Assembly: GCA_903859265.1 (NCBI GenBank)
Contig: CAIOLZ010000344.1
Location: 1-7,316, forward strand
Origin: an uncultured beta proteobacterium
GTDB lineage: Bacteria > Pseudomonadota > Gammaproteobacteria > Burkholderiales > Burkholderiaceae_C
Direction of reading: 5' to 3'
Length of the DNA stretch: 7,316 nucleotides
Part shown: in pieces, positions 6,634 to 7,316 of the stretch
How the letters are laid out: each line of letters opens with the position of its first letter
Position numbering within the stretch: the stretch's first letter is position 1
Translations under genes and position numbers: made by a program
The notes under the pieces: generated by a model
What the model was told of the DNA's origin: nothing
Database searches by the model: none
Seen by the model: only the letters and a program-made list of their open reading frames with translations

Positions 6634-6682
6634 TTTATCGTATTGAGCGCGTTGTTTTAAACAAATCTGAGGGGACGGAAAT

Positions 6683-7316
6683 ATGAAAATATCTTCACGG
6701 CTGGTACTGCTTGCGGGGGTTATGTCGGTGCTGTTACTGGCAGTGGGACTTGCGGGCCTGCAGGGTATGGGAGCGAGCAATGATTCACTGAAAACGGTTT
6801 ACGAGGACCGCACCGTTTGCCTGGGGCAGCTGGCGGAAATTCAGTCCCGCATGCTCACCAATGTGAATATCCTTGGCCAGGTGTCCGAAATTTCCAAACC
6901 CGAAATGCTCAAGCAGTATGCCGATCGGATCGAGGGTAACTCCGCAGCAATCAACAAGGTATGGGCCGAATATATGGCCACATACCTGACGCCTGACGAA
7001 GCACAGCTTGCCAGCACCTTTGCTGACGCCCGCAGCAAATACCTTGCCGCCGCAATCACCCCTGGTCTGGCGGCCATTCGCGCCGGCAATGTCACCGAAG
7101 TTCGGCGCATCAACGACGAAGTGGTTGCCGGCGTGCTGGAACCTGCGCAGCAATCTCTTGAAAAGTTGGTTCAATTGCAGTTGCAGGTCGCCAAATCGGA
7201 ATATGAAAGCTCTGTCAAAAATTATGGTCTGGTGCGCGGAATTTCTGTCGCTTCTATCCTGGTTGGCCTGTTGTTTGCGGCAGTCACGAGTTATTTTTTG
7301 ATCCGGGGAATTGCGC
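6683..7316 (+). CDS. Methyl-accepting chemotaxis protein, N-terminal part (ligand-binding domain; cut by window edge)
   Basis: Inner-membrane chemoreceptor sensing a small ligand and signalling through CheA/CheW. 211 residues are visible. Transmembrane segment 1 covers about residues 5-26. A mostly helical periplasmic domain of about 155 residues follows, of the four-helix-bundle (Tar/4HB-MCP) type, recognisable from SNDSLKTVYEDRTVCLGQLAEIQSRM (32-57). Transmembrane segment 2 is about 185-207, then the start of the HAMP region (LIRGIA). The methylation and signalling domains lie beyond the edge. Most relatives I recall have proline where Cys46 sits (TVPLGQL), a small oddity. The start is supported by GAGGGG (6669-6674) 8 bases upstream of the ATG. 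It diverges from the catabolic operon across a 171-base gap, so it may sense a compound handled by that operon; this is inference, since such receptors are numerous in Comamonadaceae. Confidence 0.88.
   Translation, partial: MKISSRLVLLAGVMSVLLLAVGLAGLQGMGASNDSLKTVYEDRTVCLGQLAEIQSRMLTNVNILGQVSEISKPEMLKQYADRIEGNSAAINKVWAEYMATYLTPDEAQLASTFADARSKYLAAAITPGLAAIRAGNVTEVRRINDEVVAGVLEPAQQSLEKLVQLQLQVAKSEYESSVKNYGLVRGISVASILVGLLFAAVTSYFLIRGIA

Noticed and set aside
6634..6660. Sigma-28 (FliA) type promoter for the chemoreceptor
   Set aside because: The CGATAA-like element here is on the minus strand, pointing away from the gene, and the TAAA spacing is 13 rather than 15 bases.
1..7316. tRNA, rRNA, insertion sequence, CRISPR array or phage genes
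   Set aside because: No transposase, integrase, regularly spaced repeats or RNA gene sequence was recognised; nearly all bases are accounted for by seven coding regions.

Overview
The window looks like a betaproteobacterial chromosome, most likely Burkholderiales and Comamonadaceae-like. The support is a Bug/TctC-type periplasmic binding protein, a chemoreceptor of the 'TVYEDRT...LGQLAEIQ' type common in that group, moderately high GC with few AT-rich stretches outside the intergenic region, and tight same-strand gene packing. This is recognition from memory, not a database result.

Layout. Six genes on the minus strand occupy positions 1-6511 and appear to form one operon, read from right to left: an aldo/keto reductase (6511-5522), an orphan TctC/Bug solute-binding protein (5494-4517), a NicX/aminopeptidase-T-like metalloenzyme (4496-3339), an acyl-CoA synthetase resembling plant and yeast oxalyl-CoA synthetase (3221-1695), a universal stress protein (1693-1223), and an OxlT-type MFS transporter of the oxalate/formate antiporter family (1206 to beyond the left edge). 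Gaps are 27, 20, 117, 1 and 16 bases. Only the 117-base gap looks like a place for separate control; it holds a stem-loop directly after the upstream stop and a possible weak promoter. Diverging from the operon, on the plus strand, a methyl-accepting chemotaxis protein starts at 6683 and runs off the right edge. The 171-base divergent intergenic region contains several inverted repeats that look like operators.

How the genes may work together (inference). The transporter keeps an arginine in helix 8 and a lysine in helix 11 at the spacing of the two OxlT residues that bind oxalate. The ligase two genes upstream resembles AAE3/Pcs60 oxalate-CoA ligases. Together they point to uptake or exchange of oxalate, or a related small dicarboxylate, and its activation to a CoA thioester. 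The NicX-like enzyme and the aldo/keto reductase would act earlier, on a larger substrate that might release such an acid, and the Bug protein could capture that substrate in the periplasm. No oxalyl-CoA decarboxylase or formyl-CoA transferase gene is visible, so the pathway is incomplete here and its starting substrate cannot be read from the sequence. No tRNA, rRNA, insertion sequence or CRISPR array was seen.
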